A stretch of 43,053 nt of DNA. Origin: Fidelibacterota bacterium (lineage in GTDB: Bacteria > Pseudomonadota > Alphaproteobacteria > Rhodospirillales > Rhodospirillaceae). The stretch lies in assembly GCA_947476895.1 (NCBI GenBank), contig CANJRX010000019.1, forward strand, positions 1 through 43,053. Direction: 5' to 3'. Within the stretch, counting starts at the first letter, position 1; each line of letters begins with the position of its first letter. The translations under genes and the position numbers were made by a program. The notes under the pieces are model-generated. The model worked only from the letters and a program-made list of their open reading frames with translations. It ran no database searches and was not told where the DNA came from. Shown here in pieces: positions 1 through 7,113 of this stretch.

Positions 1-148
1 AGCACTACAACACCAAGCGGCCCCATTCATCGCTCGGCTATAGGCCGCCGGCGCCGGTGACCTATAGCCCGATACCAGTACCACTCGAACAGAGCCAAAA
101 CATGCAGTAGACTAACATCACGACTGGTAAAGAAAATCGGTCAGGTCA
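1..148 (+). mobile_element. 3' end of an IS3-family insertion sequence
   Basis: The first 110 bases encode the C-terminal tail of an IS3-family OrfB transposase. The right inverted repeat follows and ends at 148 with ...GTCAGGTCA. Its reverse complement begins TGACCTGAC, identical to the nine bases starting at 42907 at the other end of the window. The next roughly 20 bases also match in outline (a T-rich run, then TACCRGT). IS3 elements end in TG...CA, and this agrees. The element inserted into a response-regulator gene whose 3' part starts right after 148. The rest of the IS lies outside the window. Confidence 0.8.
3..110 (+). CDS. IS3-family transposase OrfB, C-terminal fragment
   Basis: Frame 3 reads HYNTKRPHSSLGYRPPAP and then a short tail ending in TAG at 108-110. 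Motifs of the form YN..RPHSSLGYRPPAP are the hallmark of the C-terminus of IS3-family OrfB integrases, just after the last catalytic Glu of the DDE domain. Only about 35 residues are inside the window, so the catalytic triad cannot be seen. The fragment pairs with the orfA start at 42972, which suggests both edges belong to copies of the same element. Confidence 0.8.
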   Translation, partial: HYNTKRPHSSLGYRPPAPVTYSPIPVPLEQSQNMQ

Positions 149-720
149 TCCGCCTTGGGGTCAATCCGAAGATCCCGCGCGAACAGGCTTTCATCATGCT
201 GACAGGCCACGGCGAGTCCGATGTCGTGAAGACGGCGATCTCGCTAGATGTTAGCGGCTATGTCGTCAAACCGGTGGCGCTCGATAAGCTCGTGCAAACC
301 ATCGATAAGGTGTTGGCTAAGCCCATCGAGATCAAAGATCCCGAATATTACCGCAGCATCAAGTTGCCCAAGGTCCCGTCGCTGGCTGAGGACGCGGCCT
401 CGAAGGCCAAAGCGTGGACCGTGATGGCGCACGGACCCTTCCGCCGCGATTCTCCGATCAAGCAAAAGCTTGAACAGCTTAAGAAGGAACACGCCACGCA
501 GGACGGTGTCGAGGAGGTCAAAATCAAGAACAAGCGCGAATGCGCCGTCAACGAGTTGCGCGAAGGCCAGATCCTCGCTCAAGACATCGAAGCGGAGGAA
601 GGGGTGGTGCTGTTGCGCCGAGGTACTTTCCTATCCAAGGAAATGATCAGCCGTCTGCGCGAAATCGCGGCAGAGACCAATCCAGACCAGACGGTTTTGG
701 TCGGTGAGCTTGTAACTTAA
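149..720 (+). pseudogene. Response regulator truncated at its 5' end by an IS3 insertion
   Basis: From 149 the frame reads into the second half of a receiver domain. FIMLTGHGES (beta4 with the conserved Thr) is followed by SGYVVKPVALDKL (beta5 with the conserved Lys-Pro). The first half, including the acidic pocket and phosphoacceptor Asp, is missing because the IS ends at 148. The first in-frame ATG is at 196, inside the receiver domain, so it is not a natural start. The C-terminal part contains an L-x-x-G-x-x-L-A-x-D-I stretch and LLRRGTFLS, resembling the small domain found before or beside HD-GYP modules. The output function is unknown. It is probably non-functional unless the remaining C-terminal module is translated from 196. 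Confidence 0.7.
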
Positions 721-750
721 GAGTTCCGGCGAGGGGCTGCAGACAGCACA

Positions 751-776
751 ACGGAGCGACTAGCTAGTCGCTCCGT
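751..776. terminator. Perfect 26-base palindrome after the response regulator
   Basis: The two 13-base halves are exact reverse complements (ACGGAGCGACTAG and its complement) with no loop. It lies 31 bases after the stop at 720 and 55 bases beyond the stop of the convergent rpsU at 831. No T run follows on either strand. It may be a shared terminator-like hairpin or a symmetric protein-binding site. Confidence 0.4.
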
Positions 777-830
777 GTGAAACTTGTATCGTCGGATATG
801 AGACGGACCGGGGAACCCGATCCGGAAGGA

Positions 831-1037
831 CTAGAAGCCTTCGCGCTCCAGGCGCTTGCGCTCCATCTTACGGGCGCGGCGAACGGCTTCGGCCTTTTCA
901 CGGGCTTTGCGCTCAGACGGCTTTTCGTAGGACTTACGGAGCTTCATCTCACGGAAGATGCCTTCACGCTGCATCTTCTTCTTCAGGGCTTTCAGGGCCT
1001 GATCGACGTTGTTGTCGCGGACTACTACTTGAACCAA
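831..1037 (-). CDS. rpsU: 30S ribosomal protein S21
   Basis: The 68-residue product begins [20 protein letters not shown] and is rich in Lys and Arg, matching bacterial S21 over its full length. S21 sits on the small-subunit platform near the anti-Shine-Dalgarno region. The start codon is TTG at 1037, preceded by AAGGA about eight bases upstream, which supports the start. The gene is divergent from def across about 265 bases that should carry both promoters. The neighbourhood rpsU / def-COQ9 is familiar from alphaproteobacteria. No anomalies were seen. Confidence 0.96.
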   Translation of the reverse strand: MVQVVVRDNNVDQALKALKKKMQREGIFREMKLRKSYEKPSERKAREKAEAVRRARKMERKRLEREGF

Positions 1038-1303
1038 AGGTCGTATCCTTGCGTGGTCTTAGGGTCACATATAAAAGGCGCCCGGTCCGCACTGGAACCA
1101 GCGCCTCATTAAGCGGGGCGGGATATATCATGGGTTACAGGGCTTGGGAAGCGGGGTTTTAGGCCGTTTCCGGCGGTTTTCACTATAAAAACAGCACTCT
1201 TTCGGCCCGTGGTGCAAGCTTGCCACAGCCTTGGCTGGTATGGCGCTTGCGAAGGCCGCCTTATATATAGGTCTGAGGCGACTTAAGGATTCTCGAGAAA
1301 CTC

Positions 1304-1855
1304 ATGAGCGTTTTGCCAATTGCCCGCATGGGCGCGGAAGTTCTGAAGCTGCGCGCCGCCGAGGTCACGGAATTCAAGACCCCGGCCTTGCAGCGTTTCG
1401 TCTCCGACATGGTCGACACCATGGTCGATGCCAATGGCGTGGGCTTGGCCGCACCCCAGGTTTCTCAGTCACAGCGGATCGTGATTTTCTTCGTGCCCGC
1501 GGCCCGCAACGAGGGCGTCGAGTTTCCGCTCACCGTAATGATCAATCCGGTCATCACGCCCTTGGACGGCGCCCAGGAAGAGGCCTTCGAGGCCTGCCTT
1601 TCGGTGCCCGGGCTGACCGGGCGCGTCATGCGCTTCACCCATATCAAGTACAGCTACCAGGACATCGCTGGGACGACCGTCGCGCGCGAGGCCAAGGGCT
1701 TCCATGCCCGCGTCGTCCAGCACGAGTGCGACCACCTGGACGGCATCCTTTATCCGCAGCGCATGGCCAATATGAGCAGCCTGGCGTTCACCGACGTCAT
1801 TGCCGCTGAAGCCAAGGCCAAAGGCGAGCAGCTTGAGCTGGATGAGGAAGGCTGA
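1304..1855 (+). CDS. def: Peptide deformylase
   Basis: A 183-residue metalloenzyme that removes the formyl group from the N-terminal Met of new proteins. All three family motifs are visible: GVGLAAPQ at residues 45-52, EACLSVPG around 96-103 with the metal ligand Cys98, and HECDHLDG at 140-147 with ligands His140 and His144 and catalytic Glu141. The second motif is usually EGCLS and here the Gly is Ala, as in some deformylase paralogues. The start ATG at 1304 has an AAGGA upstream. The stop overlaps the COQ9 start by one base (TGATG), which indicates translational coupling. A second def copy elsewhere in the genome is possible. Confidence 0.93.
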   Translation: MSVLPIARMGAEVLKLRAAEVTEFKTPALQRFVSDMVDTMVDANGVGLAAPQVSQSQRIVIFFVPAARNEGVEFPLTVMINPVITPLDGAQEEAFEACLSVPGLTGRVMRFTHIKYSYQDIAGTTVAREAKGFHARVVQHECDHLDGILYPQRMANMSSLAFTDVIAAEAKAKGEQLELDEEG

Positions 1856-2511
1856 TGAGCACCAAGACCGATCAAAAGGATGCGGTGATCCTGGCGGCTT
1901 TGCCCCATGTGCCCTTTGACGGCTGGAGCCCTAAAACCCTGGAGACCGCAGCTGAGAATGCCGGCTTAGGGCAGGGAACTGCTACCCGGCTTTTTCCGGG
2001 CGGGGCGAAGGATGCCGTCGCCCATTTTATGGATCTGGCCGACCGGCTGATGCTGGAAGATTTAGCGCCCTTGGACCTGGCCGCGATGAAAATCCGGGTC
2101 CGGATCGCCACGGCCGTGCGCACCCGGTTGGCCCGCTGGACGCCCCATCGCGAGGCCGTCCGCCGGGCGCTGGCCTTATCGCCACTGCCGCCCTTTGCCG
2201 GCGGGGCGCTTCGGGGCTGGTACAAAACCGTCGACGCCATCTGGCGGGCGGCGGGCGACAAATCCACGGACTTTAACTTCTATACCAAGCGCGGATTGCT
2301 GGCGGCGGTTTACGGGTCGACGGTAGTGTTCTGGCTGGACGACTGGTCTGAGGATTGCGCGGCGACTTGGGCTTTCCTCGACCGCCGGATCGCGGAAGTA
2401 ATGCAAGTTCCGCAGTTGAAAGCTAAGCTTACAGAGCGGCTAAAGCTGCTGCCTGATCCGCTTGGACTTTTGGAACGCATCGCGCGGCGGGCTGCAAATT
2501 CCAGATCATAA
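1855..2511 (+). CDS. COQ9 family ubiquinone biosynthesis protein
   Basis: This 218-residue, all-helical protein matches the bacterial COQ9 family. The N-terminus has a TetR-like helical region (LAALPHVPFDGWSPKTLETA). The central and C-terminal part has the Trp-rich COQ9 core (YKTVDAIWRAAGDKSTDFNFY, TVVFWLDDWSED). In mitochondria, COQ9 binds lipids and presents quinone intermediates to the hydroxylase COQ7; the bacterial role is assumed similar. It overlaps def by one base and probably shares its transcript. The gene meets a convergent methyltransferase at 2531, leaving only about 20 AT-rich bases between them. Confidence 0.88.
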   Translation: MSTKTDQKDAVILAALPHVPFDGWSPKTLETAAENAGLGQGTATRLFPGGAKDAVAHFMDLADRLMLEDLAPLDLAAMKIRVRIATAVRTRLARWTPHREAVRRALALSPLPPFAGGALRGWYKTVDAIWRAAGDKSTDFNFYTKRGLLAAVYGSTVVFWLDDWSEDCAATWAFLDRRIAEVMQVPQLKAKLTERLKLLPDPLGLLERIARRAANSRS

Positions 2512-2530
2512 GTATTTTAATTATAATAAC

Positions 2531-3313
2531 TTAGGTTGCTTTGTTAAACTTTAACACGAACTGGTTCGTGTGACCTCTCAACTCCTGGCGAGAGACCGGG
2601 ACGGTCAAGGGATCGTCCGGATTGGCCAAAAGATCGGTTTCGGCTGTAAGCTGGAAACCGGCGGCGGTCACTTCCTCCACCACGATATGGCGTTCAATGC
2701 GGTGGGTTTTGTTGGCCTCGGTGAGGCCGGTGCCGCGCGCCGCCACATGGTCGATGACCCCGTAAATCCCACCCGGCTTTAAGGCCGCATAGACCGCCCG
2801 GTTCATGGCCGCCCGGTCCACGTTCATACAGACCGTGTCGTGGTAAAACATGACAATGAACACCGCATCCAAACCGGTGGGCAACGGCGCTTCCAGCTCA
2901 GCCGCGACCTCAACCACGTTCTTATAAACCTGCTTGTCGATCAGGTCGGCGAGGGGGCGTTTGCTCGGGAAGCGGTCCGCGAGCCAGGCATTGTTCTGGC
3001 CATAGACCTTGCCGGTGTCGCCGACGGTCTCGGCCAGGACCGAGGTGAAGTAGCCCTTTCCGGCCATCAGCTCGGCCACGGTCATGCCCGGCTTGATGCC
3101 ATAAAAGGTCATGGTCTCGCCGGGCTTGCGGGCGTCGTCGCGTTTGATGTCGTCGGTCGCGCGGCGCGGATTGGCGAGGGCGGCTTTCAGAGCCGGCGAG
3201 ACTTTGAGGGATGCGCTGGGCGTGATCGCCGGCGTGTCAGCACCGTAGGCGCGCGAGACGAGGACTGCGCTTGGGAGCAAAGTCAGGAAGTGGCGGCGTT
3301 TCAAGGTGATCAT
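2531..3313 (-). CDS. Exported class I SAM-dependent methyltransferase-like protein
   Basis: 260 residues. The N-terminus KRRHFLTLLPSAVLVSRAYG has a twin Arg followed by x-F-L and a hydrophobic stretch, so it is a candidate Tat signal peptide. The mature part resembles predicted methyltransferases of the COG4798 type. The SAM-binding glycine motif is changed to VAELMAGKGYFTSVLA, followed by GKVYGQN and a later VFIVMFYHDT segment and LKPGGIYGVIDH. Substrate and activity are unknown. A methyltransferase-like protein outside the cytoplasm would lack an obvious SAM source, so either it folds with cofactor before Tat export or it no longer methylates. It is divergent from the small basic protein at 3513. 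Confidence 0.75.
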   Translation of the reverse strand: MITLKRRHFLTLLPSAVLVSRAYGADTPAITPSASLKVSPALKAALANPRRATDDIKRDDARKPGETMTFYGIKPGMTVAELMAGKGYFTSVLAETVGDTGKVYGQNNAWLADRFPSKRPLADLIDKQVYKNVVEVAAELEAPLPTGLDAVFIVMFYHDTVCMNVDRAAMNRAVYAALKPGGIYGVIDHVAARGTGLTEANKTHRIERHIVVEEVTAAGFQLTAETDLLANPDDPLTVPVSRQELRGHTNQFVLKFNKAT

Positions 3314-3512
3314 ACTGCCAGATTGGCCGCGTGCAGGATACCTCGTCGGGAATATCTTTTAAAATCAGGCCATTGAGTCGCGAGATTCACAGATCACGCG
3401 AATCGAATTTCCGCGCCTTTACTGCAAGATAAAGCAGCGAAATTTTTTAAATGTGTTATAGGGAGCGCCTTATCACGCCCGGGGAAACACCAAGGGACAC
3501 CAGGAGATCGAC

Positions 3513-3629
3513 ATGGCTAAGCAGGCGAAAACCAAGAAATCCAGCACCAAGATCCGCGCCAACAAGCGCAAGGCCAAGCTGCGCGGCAAAGAAAAACGCC
3601 GCCGCGCCCGGTCCAATAAAGAGGACTAG
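3513..3629 (+). CDS. Very basic 38-residue protein of unknown function
   Basis: The ATG at 3513 has AGGAG seven to eight bases upstream (3502-3506), and a strong terminator follows at 3655. This is the architecture of a real single-gene unit. Of 38 residues, 11 are Lys and 7 are Arg, arranged as MAKQAKTKKSSTKI, then RANKRKAKLRGK, then KRRRARSNKED. Such composition suggests binding to RNA, ribosome or nucleoid. No named family was recognised, and it is not the bTHX ribosomal peptide. The region upstream (3420-3470) is unusually AT-rich for this genome and likely contains the promoter. Confidence 0.7.
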   Translation: MAKQAKTKKSSTKIRANKRKAKLRGKEKRRRARSNKED

Positions 3630-3654
3630 GACTCTCGGATTGCTGTGAGTTTCG

Positions 3655-3691
3655 AAAGAGCGCCGGTCTTGGATCGGCGCTCTTTTCTTTT
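3655..3691 (+). terminator. Rho-independent terminator of the small basic gene
   Basis: An 11-base stem, AAAGAGCGCCG at 3655-3665 with its complement at 3675-3685, encloses a nine-base loop. TTTTCTTTT follows on the plus strand. It lies 25 bases after the stop at 3629 and just short of the purK stop at 3695. Confidence 0.85.
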
Positions 3692-3694
3692 GGG

Positions 3695-4810
3695 CTAGGT
3701 CTTAGACTTCAGTATATTGACGTGGCCCATCTTCCGGCCGGGCCGGGCGACGGCCTTGCCGTAGAGGTGGATGTGAGCGGCCGGATCGGCCAGGTAGCCA
3801 TCCAGGTTATCCACGTCGGACCCGACCAGATTGCGCATCACCACATCGGCATGCCGGGCCGGGTCCACGAGGGGCAGGCCGGCCACAGCGCGGATCAGCT
3901 GCTCAAACTGGTCGGTGCCACAGGCGTCTTGAGTCCAGTGGCCGGAGTTGTGAGGGCGGGGCGCCATCTCATTGCACAAGAGGTCGCCCGATTTGGTGAC
4001 GAACATCTCCACAGCCAGCAGGCCGACCAGGTCCAAGGCTTCCGCCGCGCGCGTCGCGATGCCCGTCGCGGCCTTGGCGGTGGCGGGCGTGATGTTCGCC
4101 GGCACGGTCGAGGTGGCCAGCATGTGGTTGGCGTGCACATTCTCGGACGGCTCGAAGCAGACGACTTTGCCGTCCTGACCCCGGGCGGCGATGACCGAAA
4201 TCTCGCAGACGAAATCCACAAAACCTTCCAGCACGGCAAAGGCGGTTTCTTGGGTTTTGGCATCGGTCTTGGGCGGCTTACCGTCCGTCACAGTATTCCA
4301 GGCCGCTTCAGTCTCTTTGAGGCTCAGGATTTTGGCCTGACCCTTGCCGTCGTAACCCAGGCGCGCGGTCTTTAAGACAGCCGGCGGCGGCACTTGAACC
4401 AGGGCGGCCTCAAGCTCTTTCAGGGAATTGATCGGCCGCCAAGGCGGCGTGGCGGCATTGATGGAGGCAAAAAACTGCTTCTCCTTGGTGCGGTCCTGGC
4501 AAACCTCAAGGGCGCGCCACGACGGGCGCACTTTGGTGTGGGCGGCGAGGTAGGCCGCAGCGGCAGCAGGTACGTTTTCGAACTCGAAGGTCACCGCTTG
4601 GACGGCCGCGGCGAAGGCGGCTAGGGCTTTCTCATCGGTATAGTCGGCAACTGTCGAAACGCTGGCGACTTGCTCTGCGGGGCTATCGGTGTCCGGTCCA
4701 AAAACATGCGTGCGATAGCCGAGGCGCGCCGCTGCAAGGCACAGCATACGGCCAAGCTGGCCGTTGCCGAGAATGCCAATGGTGTCACCGGGAGAAAGAC
4801 GCTGTGTCAA
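3695..4810 (-). CDS. purK: 5-(carboxyamino)imidazole ribonucleotide synthase
   Basis: This 371-residue ATP-grasp enzyme carboxylates AIR to N5-CAIR with ATP and bicarbonate in purine biosynthesis. The N-terminus TIGILGNGQLGRMLCLAAARLGY is the PurK preATP-grasp nucleotide site (usually GGGQLG; the middle Gly is Asn here). ATP-grasp features include LKTARLGYDGKGQ and EMAPRPHNSGHWT near the C-terminus. The start is TTG at 4810, because an in-frame stop lies shortly upstream and no ATG is available. purE lies 17 bases upstream, so the order is purE-purK in one operon, as in many bacteria. Confidence 0.95.
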   Translation of the reverse strand: MTQRLSPGDTIGILGNGQLGRMLCLAAARLGYRTHVFGPDTDSPAEQVASVSTVADYTDEKALAAFAAAVQAVTFEFENVPAAAAAYLAAHTKVRPSWRALEVCQDRTKEKQFFASINAATPPWRPINSLKELEAALVQVPPPAVLKTARLGYDGKGQAKILSLKETEAAWNTVTDGKPPKTDAKTQETAFAVLEGFVDFVCEISVIAARGQDGKVVCFEPSENVHANHMLATSTVPANITPATAKAATGIATRAAEALDLVGLLAVEMFVTKSGDLLCNEMAPRPHNSGHWTQDACGTDQFEQLIRAVAGLPLVDPARHADVVMRNLVGSDVDNLDGYLADPAAHIHLYGKAVARPGRKMGHVNILKSKT

Positions 4811-4827
4811 TGTACTAGCCGTTTACC

Positions 4828-5370
4828 CTAATCTTTTGGATCATGCCCAATAGAGGCCGTTTGAGCCTCGCGCCAAGCTCCCAACCGGGCGGTCAGGGAC
4901 GGATCATTCAGCGCTAAAATCGCCGCGGCCAGAAGGCCCGCATTCTTCGCCCCGGCCTTGCCGATCGCCAGGGTGCCGACAGGGATCCCGCCCGGCATCT
5001 GGGCAATAGATAGGAGACTATCTAAACCCTTCAAGGCCTTGCTTTCGACCGGCACGCCGAGCACGGGAAGGATGGTCATCGAGGCCGCCATGCCTGGCAA
5101 ATGGGCTGCGCCACCGGCACCGGCCACGATCACCTGGATGCCGCGGTCTTCCGCCTTGGCCGCGTATTTATAAAGCCGGTCTGGGGTGCGATGGGCCGAG
5201 ACGACTTTGGCCTCAAAGGGCACGCGCAATTCGGCCAGGACCGCCGCCGTATGGCGCATGGTCTCCCAGTCCGATGAACTGCCCATGATGATGCCGACCA
5301 GGGGCTTCGCGCCCAGTTTGGTCGGTGTGGTGTCGGCCTTTGCGGCTTTGCCTTTCGCCGTCTTGCCCAT
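4828..5370 (-). CDS. purE: N5-CAIR mutase
   Basis: 180 residues. It interconverts N5-CAIR and CAIR, the step after PurK. Class I PurE signatures are present: [13 protein letters not shown] with the nucleotide-binding Ser/Asp, [10 protein letters not shown] with the catalytic His, [14 protein letters not shown] and [22 protein letters not shown]. The first 23 residues are a Lys-rich extension ([16 protein letters not shown]) not needed for the fold; a later start is possible. First gene of the purE-purK operon. It is divergent from the gene at 5507 across about 135 bases. Confidence 0.96.
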   Translation of the reverse strand: MGKTAKGKAAKADTTPTKLGAKPLVGIIMGSSSDWETMRHTAAVLAELRVPFEAKVVSAHRTPDRLYKYAAKAEDRGIQVIVAGAGGAAHLPGMAASMTILPVLGVPVESKALKGLDSLLSIAQMPGGIPVGTLAIGKAGAKNAGLLAAAILALNDPSLTARLGAWREAQTASIGHDPKD

Positions 5371-5506
5371 GATACCCCCAAGGCTCCGCGAAAGTGGCCG
5401 ACTGTATCTGAGGGCTTATCCCCCAGCAAGTTAGCTTGGCACGAAATAATATTACTACCCTGCCGTTGGTAAGGTTTTGCAAAGGCCTGAATGATAAGCA
5501 GGTCAA

Positions 5507-6259
5507 ATGCCGGATATCGTCCACCAGGATTCTGTCGCCGTTGTTCAGCGCCGCCTTGAAGGTCAAGGCCAGGGCGCGGGCAAAGACGCGCCGCGCGGCC
5601 AGCCGCCCAAGAAGGCCGCGGCCACCTATCAGGAAACCGCGCGCGTTAAACCCGACGACGATCGCATTACCATTCTCGGCATTCCGTTTGGCCAGATCAC
5701 CCCGGTGACTCAAGCGGCGCTGGCCGGCCTCGTTGCCGAGATCAATCAATTGCGCAACATGGTCAGGCGCTACGAGCGGACGTTTGATAAACGCGCTGCG
5801 GGACAGAGCGATACCGCCGTCCTAGAGCCGGATGCTTTTCTGCGCACGCTGGCTGCGACGCTCGGTCAACCCGCCGGTGAGGGCAAAACTTGGACCGTCG
5901 TGTTGGTCCACGTTGCTACTTATGAAGACATTAGGCGCAACGCGGGCCTTCTCGCCGCCAACAGCGCGCTGGCCGACGTGGCCTATCGCCTCAAAGATCT
6001 GCAGGTAAACGCTGTGCCGTTTGCGGTTGTCGGACATGCCGGCGGGTCAAACCTCGCGGCGGTCGCGGCGCAATCCGAAGCCGACCTCGACACGATGGCC
6101 ATCACGAAGACCGTGCGTGAACATCTTCTCAGCAGCGGTTACGTCGTGGGCGGGATTGATATGGCCTTGGCCATGAGCGTGGCAGTTGGTGCGGTGGGTG
6201 ACGGGGAAAGTCCGTTGCTGGCGCTGGGCCGAGTCGACCACATGCTGCGCACCACCTAG
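5507..6259 (+). CDS. Degenerate GGDEF-like protein
   Basis: 250 residues, cytoplasmic. The N-terminal third is a low-complexity basic segment (to about residue 55). A short predicted coiled coil follows (LVAEINQLRNMVRRYERTFDK, about 74-95). The C-terminal half has the outline of a GGDEF domain: FLRTLAATL, then VVLVHVATYEDIRRNAGLLAANSALADVAYRLKD in place of the D-x-F-K-x-I-N-D-x-x-G-H region, then VVGHAGGSNLAAV where R-x-GGDEF should stand. The catalytic acidic residues are gone, so it should not make c-di-GMP; a binding or scaffold role is possible. It starts at the ATG at 5507 with AGG upstream. The family assignment rests on pattern only. Confidence 0.6.
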   Translation: MPDIVHQDSVAVVQRRLEGQGQGAGKDAPRGQPPKKAAATYQETARVKPDDDRITILGIPFGQITPVTQAALAGLVAEINQLRNMVRRYERTFDKRAAGQSDTAVLEPDAFLRTLAATLGQPAGEGKTWTVVLVHVATYEDIRRNAGLLAANSALADVAYRLKDLQVNAVPFAVVGHAGGSNLAAVAAQSEADLDTMAITKTVREHLLSSGYVVGGIDMALAMSVAVGAVGDGESPLLALGRVDHMLRTT

Positions 6260-6270
6260 AACAGCCTCCC

Positions 6271-6474
6271 TTAAGCAATGATGTCGGGGATCAGACGTCC
6301 GCGCAGGCCAGTGATCTGGTCTTTCAGCGCCAGTTTGCGCTTCTTCAGGCGGCCGACTTTGATTTGATCGAAGTCGCCCTGGTTCATCAGATTATTGATG
6401 ACGTCGTCCAGGTCGCGATGCTCGAGTTCCAACTCGGCAAGCTTGGCCTTCAACTGTTCCTGGTCCCATTGCAT
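6271..6474 (-). CDS. YdcH family (DUF465) small protein
   Basis: A 67-residue helical hairpin protein. It contains the family pattern: LELEHRDLDDVINNLM, then a short hydrophilic turn, then VGRLKKRKLALKDQI, ending PDIIA. Function is not established for the family. It meets the gene at 5507 tail to tail with 11 bases between stops. A second family member lies divergently at 6797, so two paralogues face away from the same 322-base spacer. Confidence 0.85.
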   Translation of the reverse strand: MQWDQEQLKAKLAELELEHRDLDDVINNLMNQGDFDQIKVGRLKKRKLALKDQITGLRGRLIPDIIA

Positions 6475-6796
6475 GACGTCGTGGGTACTATCCGGTTACG
6501 CCGCTCACGCCGCGGCATTATTAATATTGGTAATTCCTGGAATTTGACCGGTATCCGCGGCCGCAATCCCGCTCCCACACGGTTGGAAGCTTATACCTTT
6601 AGGGCTTTGAAAGTCGAACACTGCGCGTTGCTTCGTCCGACTCCATGGTTTTGGCGGCAATAAAGGTGATTTTCAAGCACTTTTCCCGTCTGTAATTCGC
6701 TTAAAGTTCAATACGTTGTCTTTCGCTATAGAATCCCCGTTTTTGTGCATGTAGAATCTTCTCGTTCTGAACATTAGATCCGGAGGTAGCAATTCC
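6475..6796. other. 322-base intergenic region between divergent YdcH genes
   Basis: No convincing open reading frame is present on either strand. The half nearest 6797 (about 6690-6780) is AT-rich, with promoter-like hexamers such as TATAGAAT near 6728 and TAGAAT near 6751, in the right place to drive the gene at 6797. The half nearest 6474 should hold the promoter for the minus-strand gene. No palindrome or riboswitch-like fold was recognised. Confidence 0.4.
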
Positions 6797-6964
6797 ATGG
6801 GTCAAGATGCGCGGCACGTGGCTTTAAGAAGCAGACACGTGGAAATCGAACACACGATCGTCGAAGAAGAACGACGACCACTCCCGGACTTCGGTCTGGT
6901 GCACGAACTCAAAAAGAAAAAGCTGAGAATAAAGGACGAGCTGCAACGCGCTGTTGCCGGCTAG
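6797..6964 (+). CDS. YdcH family (DUF465) small protein, second copy
   Basis: A 55-residue protein starting at the ATG at 6797, with a strong GGAGG at 6782-6786. It shows the DUF465 pattern LRSRHVEIEHTIVEEE, a proline-containing turn (RPLPD), then VHELKKKKLRIKDEL. It lacks the PDIIA tail of the copy at 6271. It is predicted to form two helices and is probably cytoplasmic, of unknown role. A strong terminator at 7063 ends the unit, supporting a real monocistronic gene. Confidence 0.85.
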   Translation: MGQDARHVALRSRHVEIEHTIVEEERRPLPDFGLVHELKKKKLRIKDELQRAVAG

Positions 6965-7062
6965 CACTTTAGTATACCTTCAGCCAATTACCGATCCGCC
7001 GGGACCAAAACGGATGACTCGCCGTGCCCGGAAACGGAAAGGGGTAGGATCCCAATAAATTT

Positions 7063-7092
7063 AAGGCCCATCGCCGGATGGGCCTTTTTTTT
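7063..7092 (+). terminator. Rho-independent terminator
   Basis: The stem AAGGCCCATC at 7063-7072 pairs with GATGGGCCTT at 7077-7086, closed by the tetraloop GCCG, and runs into eight T residues. It terminates the YdcH gene ending at 6964 and also lies just beyond the trcR stop at 7114. Confidence 0.92.
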
Positions 7093-7113
7093 GTCCTACC
7101 TAAGTATGGGCTG

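Noticed and set aside
121-150. In-frame residues RLVKKIGQV looked like the alpha3 region of the receiver domain.
   Set aside because: These bases are the IS right inverted repeat ending at 148; the same repeat is seen inverted at 42907, so the resemblance is chance.
777-1112. A 111-residue plus-strand frame opposite rpsU.
   Set aside because: rpsU on the minus strand matches S21 end to end.
3722-4375. A 217-residue plus-strand frame inside purK.
   Set aside because: It is antisense to a complete purK with all motifs.
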